From NCBI RefSeq assembly GCF_002087085.1, contig NZ_MWQY01000009.1, positions 124,001-188,000 of the forward strand: DNA of 64,000 nucleotides, in the 5' to 3' direction. The notes beneath the pieces were generated by a model. That model did no database searches and was not told where the DNA came from. It saw nothing but the letters and a program-made list of their open reading frames with translations. The stretch comes from Marispirochaeta aestuarii. Lineage in GTDB: Bacteria > Spirochaetota > Spirochaetia > JC444 > Marispirochaetaceae. Shown one piece after another: positions 1 to 6,440 of this stretch (position 1 is the first letter of the stretch; each line of letters begins with the position of its first letter). A program made the position numbers and the translations under genes.

Positions 1-716
1 CTGTCCACAACTGCCCGCAGGTTGATCGGGATTCCCGCCGCCAGAGCCGCGTCGATCCCCCGGACGATCCGGTCAAAGGTGGCACCGCCTCCATGCAGGG
101 GACGCCGTCTGTCATGGACCACCCCCACCCCGTCGAGGGTAACCTGGACCTCCCGGATACTAGCTGAGGATAAAAGGGGAATATAGTTCTCCAGCTCATA
201 CCCGTTGGTCACAACCGCTACGCTCAGCTTACGATCCGCCGCCTTTGTCAGGATTCTCTCCAGCACATTCCGGGAAGCTGAGGAAGGGAGGAGGGGCTCG
301 CCGCCGAAAACAGTTATGTACTTTTTTCGTCCCGCCAGTTCCGTATCGAGCCAGCGGAAAAAAGCATCGGTAAGCTCCGGATTACGGCTGTCGTTCGCGT
401 GGTCATAACTCTCCTGGTAACAGTAGGAGCAGGCAAAGTTGCAGGCATAGGTGGGGACAAAGAAAACCTGAACCTCCTCCGCTTCCCTGGCTTCGATAAA
501 AGAGAGGTAAGCATTGCGATAACGCCTGTTTTCTTCCCCTTCATCAGACAGGTAACCCTTTTCAATGAACTCCGTCGGATCCGCGATGTTTCCCTTTTCA
601 TACTCCCGGGCCAGTTCCGGGGAAAGGATATCCGCCTGCTTTGACAGGGGATTCAGCAGGATATAATTATCCGAGTCCTTCAGTTTCCTGAAGATGTTAT
701 GTTTCGAGCGGGTCAT
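1..716 (-). CDS. Radical SAM peptide-maturase-like protein, C-terminus cut by window edge
   Basis: The visible 238 residues contain the radical SAM iron-sulfur motif CNFACSYC (C92, C96, C99), followed by the GGEPLL segment that binds the SAM amino group and a VTNGYEL strand typical of the partial TIM barrel. About 80 residues precede the cluster motif (ILLNPLSKQADIL...), as in peptide-modifying SPASM-type maturases, where such a front part often binds the leader peptide. The start ATG at 716 is chosen because it opens the in-frame reading; the upstream AGGAAGAG serves as ribosome site. The C-terminal SPASM or auxiliary-cluster region lies outside the window, so the subclass cannot be fixed. 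It lies 62 nt downstream of a tiny cysteine-rich peptide gene, with a strong hairpin between. Radical SAM membership is certain; peptide maturation is inferred from context and the N-terminal extension. Confidence 0.85.
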   Translation of the reverse strand, partial: MTRSKHNIFRKLKDSDNYILLNPLSKQADILSPELAREYEKGNIADPTEFIEKGYLSDEGEENRRYRNAYLSFIEAREAEEVQVFFVPTYACNFACSYCYQESYDHANDSRNPELTDAFFRWLDTELAGRKKYITVFGGEPLLPSSASRNVLERILTKAADRKLSVAVVTNGYELENYIPLLSSASIREVQVTLDGVGVVHDRRRPLHGGGATFDRIVRGIDAALAAGIPINLRAVVD

Positions 717-746
717 TTTCTCTTCCTGAGCTTTGTAATCTAAAGT

Positions 747-770
747 TCCCGGGGGAGTACTCCCCCGGGA
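747..770 (-). terminator. Perfect 24-nt palindrome, hairpin between peptide gene and radical SAM gene
   Basis: The 24 bases are exactly self-complementary (half-site TCCCGGGGGAGT), giving a very GC-rich stem around a GTAC centre. It begins 8 nt after the stop codon of the small peptide gene. No U-run follows on the minus strand (ACTTTAGATT comes next), so it is more likely a leaky attenuator or an RNA-stabilising 3' end than a full terminator. Such an element would let the peptide message accumulate above that of the downstream enzyme. Confidence 0.7.
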
Positions 771-778
771 TGCAGGTC

Positions 779-886
779 CTAATCGTGGCAGCCCGCGACA
801 ATCTTTGAGGTCTTGGCGCAGCACTGGGCTACGGCCTGACCGGAAGAAGGAGTCTTCTTCACCAGGGAAAGCATTTTTTTCTTCAT
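779..886 (-). CDS. 35-residue cysteine-containing peptide, candidate RiPP precursor
   Basis: ATG at 886 has a strong AAGGAG ribosome site 6 nt upstream, and TAG ends at 779, giving 35 residues. The N-terminus is basic (MKKKMLSLVKKT), followed by a small, flexible stretch (PSSGQAVAQ) and a C-terminal CCAKTSKIVAGCHD with three cysteines. It has no transmembrane segment and resembles no housekeeping small protein I know. It sits 35 nt after an ArsM-like methyltransferase gene and 62 nt before a radical SAM gene, all on one strand. Leader/core division, the order precursor then maturase, and the intervening hairpin fit a ribosomally made, post-translationally modified peptide. The cysteines could be thioether donors (sactipeptide or ranthipeptide type) or metal/arsenic ligands. 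Function is inferred; the open reading frame and ribosome site are seen directly. Confidence 0.7.
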   Translation of the reverse strand: MKKKMLSLVKKTPSSGQAVAQCCAKTSKIVAGCHD

Positions 887-921
887 GCCTGTCTCCTTAT
901 CTCCTCTTCAATTATATAGTA

Positions 922-1599
922 TCAGCTTTTCTTTCCGGGCTTGTATCCCCGGATAGTCCAGCTGGATACTTCAATTTCTCCCTTGGGGTAGGGAGCGCTC
1001 TCTTCCAGAACGCTGATTTCGGCGAAGCCGGCGTTCTGAAGATGCATAAGGTATTCATCACGGGTTACGGAACCCGCCCAGCATTCCGCGACCGCCTCCG
1101 GGTCGTTACGGTATTTTTCCGGGACCGGCGCGGTACTGTAAATGTCGCTCACCACAAAACGTCCACCGGGCTTGAGTATGCGGAATACCTCGTTCCAGAC
1201 CTTCTGTTTGTCCTCGGCATGATTGATGGTGCAGTTGCTGATAACCAGATCAACCGTTGCATCATCGAGCTTCAGGTGTTCCAGGTCGGTTTTAATTACC
1301 TGTCCGTTGCTGATGCCGAATTTCTCCAGGTTGCGTTCAGCTTTGCGGATCATACCATCGGATATATCGATTCCGATAACCCGCCCGCCCGTACCTGTCT
1401 CTTCCGCGAGGCGTATCAGGTCGAGACCCCGGCCGCTGCCCAGATCGACGCAGGTCTCTCCAGGGGCAGCTGCCGCATGGTTGATGGCACCTCCACAGGA
1501 GAGACAGCAGGATGTTTCTGCCAGCTCACTGTATCGTACATTTATACTGCTGACCGTGCTTTGCGACTGTGCAGTGCAGCAGGATTGTGTTTCCGTCAT
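922..1599 (-). CDS. ArsM-like SAM-dependent methyltransferase
   Basis: Class I methyltransferase of 225 residues. Motif I is VDLGSGRGLD (51-60), the acidic loop is GIDIS (76-80), and the post-motif strand is ILKPGGRFVVSD. It has the ArsM hallmark cysteines: C123 in SNCTINHAEDK and C173 in AECWAGS, 50 residues apart as in characterised arsenite methyltransferases, plus an N-terminal group C31, C32 and C35 that can supply the third thiolate. Two more cysteines (C7, C8) lie at the very N-terminus. I chose ATG 1599 over an upstream TTG at 1644 because GGGAG lies 6 nt before it. It follows the MarR gene by 37 nt and precedes the small peptide gene. The known family role is As(III) methylation; whether the substrate here is arsenic, another thiophile or the neighbouring peptide is open. 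Confidence 0.8.
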   Translation of the reverse strand: MTETQSCCTAQSQSTVSSINVRYSELAETSCCLSCGGAINHAAAAPGETCVDLGSGRGLDLIRLAEETGTGGRVIGIDISDGMIRKAERNLEKFGISNGQVIKTDLEHLKLDDATVDLVISNCTINHAEDKQKVWNEVFRILKPGGRFVVSDIYSTAPVPEKYRNDPEAVAECWAGSVTRDEYLMHLQNAGFAEISVLEESAPYPKGEIEVSSWTIRGYKPGKKS

Positions 1600-1636
1600 A
1601 TCATCTCCCTGTATAGTTCTCTTTGAAGTCCGGGTA

Positions 1637-2077
1637 TCATACAACCTGCAGCAGAAGTTTCATGCCCTGTCGAACCTGTTCGATCTGCCTGGTGTCAAGC
1701 TTTTCAAGGAAATCACGTTCGCAGGTGTCCTTTATCCGGCTGAGATCCTTCAGATGCTCCTTCCCTGCAGAGGAAAGTCGTATTATTGAGCTGCGCCGGT
1801 CATCGGCATCCTGTTCCGAAACGAGCAGTCCCCGGTCAAGAAGGCCTCCGATAATACGGCTTCCTCTGGATGTTGAGACCCCGAGCCTCATGGACAGCTC
1901 CTTTGAGCTCATGCTGATATTATTCAGCAGGAAAATCGTCATGACCTCCCGGGGGGAAAGTCCGTATCTGCTGCCGATTTTTTCCTCGATATTACAGCGG
2001 TTTTTGAAGTCTATTACGAGATCGATAAGTCGTTCAGGTTGTTTAAGCGCTTCGTTGCCCACAGCAATTGTTGCCAT
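1637..2077 (-). CDS. MarR-family transcriptional regulator
   Basis: Winged-helix regulator of 146 residues. The recognition region is SSKELSMRLGVSTSRGSRIIGGLLDRGLL, and the wing is VSEQDADDRRSSIIRLSSAGKEHL, the classic MarR wing with its DxRxx signature. Long helices at both ends would form the dimer interface. Two cysteines (in NRCNIEE and KDTCERDF) could act as thiol, metalloid or oxidant sensors. It is the first gene of the minus-strand operon leading to the methyltransferase, the small peptide and the radical SAM enzyme. A consensus-like promoter containing a perfect palindrome lies immediately upstream, so autorepression of the operon is likely. ATG 2077 has no ribosome site in front, and the -10 box lies 6 nt upstream, so the message may be leaderless. 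The inducer is unknown. Confidence 0.88.
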   Translation of the reverse strand: MATIAVGNEALKQPERLIDLVIDFKNRCNIEEKIGSRYGLSPREVMTIFLLNNISMSSKELSMRLGVSTSRGSRIIGGLLDRGLLVSEQDADDRRSSIIRLSSAGKEHLKDLSRIKDTCERDFLEKLDTRQIEQVRQGMKLLLQVV

Positions 2078-2083
2078 GAGCAA

Positions 2084-2112
2084 CTAATATCAGTTATATA
2101 ACTTTTTGTCAA
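2084..2112 (-). promoter_or_regulatory. Promoter with embedded palindromic operator for the marR-methyltransferase-peptide-rSAM operon
   Basis: Read on the minus strand: a perfect -35 TTGACA (2112-2107), a 17-nt spacer and -10 TATTAG (2089-2084). The spacer holds the perfect palindrome AGTTATATAACT (2092-2103), where a MarR dimer would block RNA polymerase. The expected transcription start falls at or next to the regulator's ATG. Confidence 0.7.
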
Positions 2113-2157
2113 TATGGTTTTTTTATTATATTATTCCTCAAAGGCAAAGGCTGCCAA

Positions 2158-2667
2158 TCAACGTGTCTTCCCCCGGGTCTTATCAAGAAATATCGCCTTT
2201 ATGCCCCCCTTGTCGAGGATATTCATGGCGTAGGAGGAGAGCTTCTCCCCTTCAAGGACTTTTCCAGTCCGGGAATTAGTAACGGTCCCCTGTTCCAGAT
2301 CGATTTTTAGTGTGTCTCCGCTTTCCACCCGGGAGGAAATTCCCTTGCACACCAGAAGCGGCAGGGCCAGGTTGATGGCGTTGCGGTAAAAGATGCGGGC
2401 AAAGGACTCGGCCACCACCGCCGCAACGCCGGCATGCTTCAGTGCTATGGCTGCGTGCTCCCGGCTCGAGCCGCAGCCGAAGTTTGTACCCGCAACGACG
2501 ATGTCCCCGGGCTGAAGCTTTGAGGCGAAGGAGGGATCAGCCCCCTCAAGGCAGTGCCGGGCTATCTCGTCAGGTTCCACCAGCTCGAGGTACTGTCCCG
2601 GGTAGATCTGGTCCGTGTCTATGTTTTTTCCAAAGAGGTGGGCTTTTCCTGTGTATCCGGTCTTCAT
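2158..2667 (-). CDS. leuD: 3-isopropylmalate dehydratase-type small subunit (LeuD/HacB-like)
   Basis: A 169-residue swivel-domain subunit of an aconitase-family hydro-lyase. It contains the YLRT-equivalent region [13 protein letters not shown], the substrate-loop motif [13 protein letters not shown] (glycine/serine-rich, with the arginine that binds substrate carboxylate) and the helix [17 protein letters not shown]. The length suits the short, archaeal-like LeuD/HacB class. Its ATG overlaps the stop of the large subunit by 4 nt (ATGA), so the two are translationally coupled. No leuA or leuB is adjacent, so the enzyme may act on isopropylmalate, citramalate or dimethylmalate-type substrates; the family does not settle which. 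It works as a heterodimer in the cytosol with the gene upstream. Confidence 0.85.
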   Translation of the reverse strand: MKTGYTGKAHLFGKNIDTDQIYPGQYLELVEPDEIARHCLEGADPSFASKLQPGDIVVAGTNFGCGSSREHAAIALKHAGVAAVVAESFARIFYRNAINLALPLLVCKGISSRVESGDTLKIDLEQGTVTNSRTGKVLEGEKLSSYAMNILDKGGIKAIFLDKTRGKTR

Positions 2668-3938
2668 ACTGATGCTCCTTGAGGGGTGTCGAGGTATTTG
2701 CCGGGATCCGCCAGGCTGCCTTCCAGGGCGGAGGCGGCCACCAGGGCCGGGGAACCAAGGTAGATCTCTGCTTCCGGGCTTCCCATGCGTCCCGGGAAAT
2801 TTCTGTTCGTGGAGGAGACGCAGACTTCTCCCCTGGCCAGGATTCCCGCATGAGTCCCCAGGCAGGGGCCGCAGCCGGGGGCGTTGAAGGTTGCACCGGC
2901 TTCGATCAGGGTCTGTACGTAGCCCTTTTCCATGGCTTTTTTGTATACCTCCATGGAGGCTGGAATTACGACCATCCGCGTGGCAGGGGCTATTTTCCTT
3001 CCCTTTACCACCTGTGCCGCAGCCTCCAGGTCCTCCAGACGTCCGCCGGTACAGGAACCGATGAATGCCTGGTCCACCTTCACCGGGGAAACCTCCGAAA
3101 AAGGAAACACATTGTCCACACTGTGGGGACAGGCAAGCTGGGGCTCCAGGGAGGATACATCGAAGAAGTGCTCCCCGGCGTAGGTGTAGCCCGGATCGGT
3201 CTCGTCCAGGATGTAATCAGTCCCGAAACGCTCTTCCACGTAATCCAGCACGGCCCGGTTGGGCTTCATCCAGGCGGTCTTGGCTCCCATTTCCACCGCC
3301 ATATTGCAGACGGCCATCCGCTCCGATACCCCCAGGCCTTCCACGTACTCCCCGCAGAACTCCACCGCCTGGTAGACCGCCGCATCCGCCTTGAGCTTTC
3401 CGATGATGTGAAGAATCACATCCTTGGCATAGACCCCGGTCCGGGGCTTGCCGGTAATCTCGATTTTTATTACTTCCGGGACCCTGAACCAGAGTTCCCC
3501 GGATATCAGCACCGTGGCAGCGTCGGTTGCCCCGATTCCGGTACCGAAGGCCCCGAAGGCCCCGTGGGTAGTTGTATGGGAATCCGTGGCCACCAGGATC
3601 ATACCCGGACGGATCAGCCCAGCCTCGGGCATAACCTGATGACAGACCCCTGCATTGATATCAAAGTGATGGGTAAGGCCCTGTTCCCTGGCGAAGTCCC
3701 GCATCTCCTTGTGGATCTGGGCGGTGCGTATCGTCGGGGCCGGGGAATAATGGTCAAATACAAAAGATATCTTCGTCGGGTCCCAGACCTTTGTGCCTCC
3801 CATCTCGTAAAAGGAACGGACCACCTGAAGGTACAAATCGTTGAGTTCGATAAAATCAACCGAGCAGTTCAGGATCTCCCCGGGTGTAACGGAATCGACC
3901 CCCGCCGCCCGGGCGAGCATCTTTTCTACTGCGTGCAC
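2664..3938 (-). CDS. leuC: 3-isopropylmalate dehydratase-type large subunit (LeuC/HacA-like, [4Fe-4S])
   Basis: A 424-residue aconitase-family large subunit. The three cluster-ligand cysteines are present: C296 in GSCTGG, and C356 and C359 in CGPCLG. Substrate-site segments include VATDSHTTTHGAFGAFGTGIGATD. The size and HHFDINAGVCHQV signature match the LeuC/homoaconitase subgroup that also includes 2,3-dimethylmalate and citramalate dehydratases. The start is GTG at 3938 with AAGGAG 7 nt upstream. Divergent from alanine dehydrogenase across a 142-nt promoter region. Because the other leucine genes are not here and the neighbours are catabolic (alanine dehydrogenase, tricarboxylate-type transporter), a catabolic hydroxy-dicarboxylate role is as plausible as leucine synthesis. 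Confidence 0.87.
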   Translation of the reverse strand: MHAVEKMLARAAGVDSVTPGEILNCSVDFIELNDLYLQVVRSFYEMGGTKVWDPTKISFVFDHYSPAPTIRTAQIHKEMRDFAREQGLTHHFDINAGVCHQVMPEAGLIRPGMILVATDSHTTTHGAFGAFGTGIGATDAATVLISGELWFRVPEVIKIEITGKPRTGVYAKDVILHIIGKLKADAAVYQAVEFCGEYVEGLGVSERMAVCNMAVEMGAKTAWMKPNRAVLDYVEERFGTDYILDETDPGYTYAGEHFFDVSSLEPQLACPHSVDNVFPFSEVSPVKVDQAFIGSCTGGRLEDLEAAAQVVKGRKIAPATRMVVIPASMEVYKKAMEKGYVQTLIEAGATFNAPGCGPCLGTHAGILARGEVCVSSTNRNFPGRMGSPEAEIYLGSPALVAASALEGSLADPGKYLDTPQGASV

Positions 3939-4080
3939 TGAAATCTCCTTATTCTATAATATCAGGGACAGTATAGCAGAGAAAATACCGGGAGGGGGAT
4001 CGATCTTCAGCTAGAAAAACAGCGGTTTTTTGCTGACTCCCATGGTATAAAGATAGAGTAGTCAACCCAGGGAGGTACCC
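3939..4080. promoter_or_regulatory. Divergent promoter region between leuC-like gene and alanine dehydrogenase
   Basis: On the plus strand a TATAAA -10-like box at 4046-4051 precedes a GGAGGT ribosome site (4071-4076) and the ald ATG. On the minus strand the sequence TGATATTATAG just upstream of AAGGAG resembles an extended -10 for leuC. No convincing -35 or operator was seen on either side. Confidence 0.35.
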
Positions 4081-5190
4081 ATGATACTAGGCTGTCCAAA
4101 GGAAATAAAAAAGCAGGAATACCGGGTGGGACTGACGCCCCACTGCGTTTCCGCCTATTCCCGGCGGGGACACAAGGTTCTGGTTCAGAAAGGAGCCGGG
4201 GAAGGTTCCGGTTTCGAGGACCAGGAATACGCGGAAGCGGGAGCCAGACTCGTGGAGACAGCCGCGGAAGCCTGGGCCGCCGATATGGTGGTCAAGGTAA
4301 AGGAACCCCTGCCGGAGGAGTATCGGTTCTTCCGCAGAGACCTGATTCTCTATACCTATCTGCACCTGGCTGCGGCGGAGGAATTGACCCGGGAGATGCT
4401 CGAAACGAAGGTAAAAGGTATCGCCTATGAAACAATCCAGACCGATGACGGGCACCTGCCCTGTCTTACACCCATGAGCGAGATCGCAGGACGACTGAGC
4501 GTACAGGAGGGGGCCAAGTACCTGGAAAAGACCTTCGGAGGCCGGGGTGTTCTGCTGGGAGGGGTCCCTGGAGTCGAACGCGGAAAGGTGGCCATCCTCG
4601 GCGGCGGTGTCGTCGGCATGAACGCCTGTAAAATCGCCGTAGGCATGGGAGCGGAGGTAACCATCCTGGATATCAGCACAGCCCGGCTGGCCTACATGGA
4701 CGATATATTCCAGACGCAGATAACAACCCTGGTTTCCAGTGAACGGAATATTGAAAAGATCGCCCGGGAGAGCGATGTGATTATAGGGGCAGTCCTGATT
4801 CCCGGAGCAAAAGCACCGCGGCTGATCCGGAGGGAACACCTCAAGCTGATGAAAAAAGGCGCCGTGCTGGTGGATGTCGCCGTGGACCAGGGGGGCTGCT
4901 TCGAAACAACCAGGGCCACCTATCATGATGACCCGGTCTATCTTGTGGATAATGTAATCCATTACTGCGTGGCAAATATGCCCGGTGCCGTCGCCCGCAC
5001 ATCCACCCTGGCCCTGACAAACGCCACCCTGAACCATGGCCTGCTCCTTGCCGACAGGGGGGTGGAAGCCGCCTGCGCGGAATCAGCCCCTTTACGAAGG
5101 GGTCTGAACACCCTCGACGGCAGATGCACCCACCGGGGTGTGGCGGAGGCCTTCGGCATCGCCTACACCGATCCCGCAACACTGCTATAG
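4081..5190 (+). CDS. ald: Alanine dehydrogenase
   Basis: A 369-residue NAD-dependent L-alanine dehydrogenase (L-alanine + NAD + water to pyruvate + ammonium). The substrate residues are in place: R15 in EYRVGL, K74 in VKVKEP, H95 in YTYLHLA and the catalytic aspartate in DVAVDQGG. The Rossmann motif is AILGGGVVGMNA. The start is supported by GGAGGT 5 nt upstream, and the first residues (MILGCPKEIK) are the standard family N-terminus. The gene stands alone between the divergent leuCD pair and convergent tctC. In an anaerobe it would most likely serve amino-acid catabolism or ammonium assimilation. Confidence 0.95.
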   Translation: MILGCPKEIKKQEYRVGLTPHCVSAYSRRGHKVLVQKGAGEGSGFEDQEYAEAGARLVETAAEAWAADMVVKVKEPLPEEYRFFRRDLILYTYLHLAAAEELTREMLETKVKGIAYETIQTDDGHLPCLTPMSEIAGRLSVQEGAKYLEKTFGGRGVLLGGVPGVERGKVAILGGGVVGMNACKIAVGMGAEVTILDISTARLAYMDDIFQTQITTLVSSERNIEKIARESDVIIGAVLIPGAKAPRLIRREHLKLMKKGAVLVDVAVDQGGCFETTRATYHDDPVYLVDNVIHYCVANMPGAVARTSTLALTNATLNHGLLLADRGVEAACAESAPLRRGLNTLDGRCTHRGVAEAFGIAYTDPATLL

Positions 5191-5212
5191 AGTCGAAATT
5201 CATTACCCGGGG

Positions 5213-5259
5213 AATAAAAAAAAGCCCCCGATGCATCCTTCAGGATGCAGTCGGGGGCT
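5213..5259 (-). terminator. Rho-independent terminator of tctC
   Basis: Long stem-loop at 5223-5259: AGCCCCCGA pairs with TCGGGGGCT and TGCATCC with GGATGCA around a TTCA loop, with a one-base bulge. The A-tract at 5216-5223 reads as a U-run after the hairpin on the minus strand, so it mainly ends tctC; it may also slow transcripts leaving ald. Confidence 0.9.
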
Positions 5260-5276
5260 GAGGATACAATTTTTCC

Positions 5277-6254
5277 CTATTTGCCCATGATAGACTTGTA
5301 CATCGCTTCCTGCTTGCTCAGGAAGTCGAAGGTGTCGTCAGGAGTCATATAGGTGGCGGTTACCAGCAGAGTCTTTTTGGCCTCGGCGGCGTAGTCGGGG
5401 TTGTTGACCACGTTTTTCAGGGCTGCGGTAAAGGTCTCTACGATGCTGTCCGGGGTCTCCTTGGGAAAAGCATAGTAGAAGAATTTTGTAAAGGAGACGT
5501 CATAGCCCATTTCCTTGAAGGTGGGAACATCGGGGAAAGATGGATTCCTCTTATCGGACATAACGCCCAGGGCATGAAAGTCGCCGCTTTTGATATAGTC
5601 GGAGACAAGACCGTACTGGGTACCGATAATATCAATCTGGTTACCAAGAAGTGCCGCAGTCTTGGCAGCAGCACCGCCGACGTCGACGATATTCAGCTTT
5701 ACACCGGCGGCCTGCTGGTATGCCAGCAGATGCAGGTGAGTGAAGGAACCTACCTCGGTTGCAAAGGAGATACTCTCGGGGTTCTTCTTTGATGCTTCTG
5801 TAATGTCCCTCATGTCCTTGTAGGGAGCCTTTGCGCTTCCAACAAAAGCATTGGTTTCGTCGAGAACAGCGAGTCCGCCGAGTTTGTAGTCCTGGAAGGA
5901 GTAGTCAACAAGGCCGAGAAGCTTGTTCAGCAGAAGTCCGGGATGGAAGAAGAGAATGGTGTTGCCGTCGGGTTTGGCATCCAGTACTCTCCGGCTCCCC
6001 AGGGAACCGCCGGCTCCGCCGACATTCACAACAACCACCGGCTGTCCGAGTTCCTTTTCAAGGTACTTTGCGAGAATACGGCTGTTGACATCGGTGTCGC
6101 CGCCGGGACCTGCAGGAACGATTACTTCGATAGGCCTGGTGGGCCACTCAGCGGATTTCGCAGCTGCCTGCCCGCCCTGTTCAGCCTCACCGTTGGCGAA
6201 CATCAGGGGCGCCGCCAGCGCAGTTATCAATAAAACAATCAGTAGGCGTTTCAT
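5277..6254 (-). CDS. tctC: Tripartite tricarboxylate transporter substrate-binding protein
   Basis: A 325-residue periplasmic binding protein of the TctC/Bug family. After a signal peptide ending LMFANGEAEQ comes WPTRPIEVIVPAGPGGDTDVNSRI, the typical Bug start with the PxGPGG substrate loop. Further family motifs are VVNVGGAGGSLGSRRV and KPDGNTILF. It would hand a carboxylate (tricarboxylate, dicarboxylate or aromatic acid) to the TctA/TctB membrane unit encoded about 2.3 kb away on the other side of the regulator. Two adjacent ATGs exist (6257 and 6254); the second has better spacing from GGGAGG. A sigma-54 promoter lies just upstream and a strong terminator downstream, so it is a one-gene transcript on the opposite strand to tctBA. 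Confidence 0.93.
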   Translation of the reverse strand: MKRLLIVLLITALAAPLMFANGEAEQGGQAAAKSAEWPTRPIEVIVPAGPGGDTDVNSRILAKYLEKELGQPVVVVNVGGAGGSLGSRRVLDAKPDGNTILFFHPGLLLNKLLGLVDYSFQDYKLGGLAVLDETNAFVGSAKAPYKDMRDITEASKKNPESISFATEVGSFTHLHLLAYQQAAGVKLNIVDVGGAAAKTAALLGNQIDIIGTQYGLVSDYIKSGDFHALGVMSDKRNPSFPDVPTFKEMGYDVSFTKFFYYAFPKETPDSIVETFTAALKNVVNNPDYAAEAKKTLLVTATYMTPDDTFDFLSKQEAMYKSIMGK

Positions 6255-6291
6255 CATGAAACCTCCCTTTGTGGTGATGATACAAATACAG

Positions 6292-6308
6292 AAGCAGGAA
6301 TCGTGCCA
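6292..6308 (-). promoter_or_regulatory. Sigma-54 (-24/-12) promoter of tctC
   Basis: Minus-strand TGGCACGATTCCTGCTT has the invariant GG and GC separated by exactly 10 nt and a full TGGCAC -24 element. Predicted transcription starts near 6282, about 25 nt before the tctC ATG. The adjacent gene encodes a sigma-54 activator, which supports the call. Confidence 0.8.
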
Positions 6309-6349
6309 GTCCTTCCCCCGGGGAATTCGGCTGATTTGTAGTAATTTTA

Positions 6350-6388
6350 TGTTTCACGGATTGTTTCTAAGTGTTACATCATGTTACA
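6350..6388. promoter_or_regulatory. Phased TGTTWCA repeats, candidate enhancer for the sigma-54 activator
   Basis: Four similar 7-mers in the same orientation: TGTTTCA (6350), TGTTTCT (6362), TGTTACA (6372) and TGTTACA (6382), spaced 12, 10 and 10 nt, i.e. about one helical turn. They lie roughly 70-105 bp upstream of the predicted tctC start, the normal place for an activator binding site. They would fall inside the regulator gene if its first ATG (6381) were used, one reason to prefer a later start. Confidence 0.5.
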
Positions 6389-6440
6389 CTCTGAACAGCC
6401 AATGAAACACAACGATGATTCTTTCGAGGAATATACGAGG

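Noticed and set aside
805-1626. Plus-strand frame of 273 codons opposite the methyltransferase and peptide genes
   Set aside because: It has no recognisable domain, lies antisense to a clear methyltransferase and has no ribosome site.
2679-3941. Long plus-strand open frame opposite the leuC-like gene
   Set aside because: It is the antisense shadow of a strongly conserved dehydratase gene; composition is glycine/histidine-rich and not protein-like.
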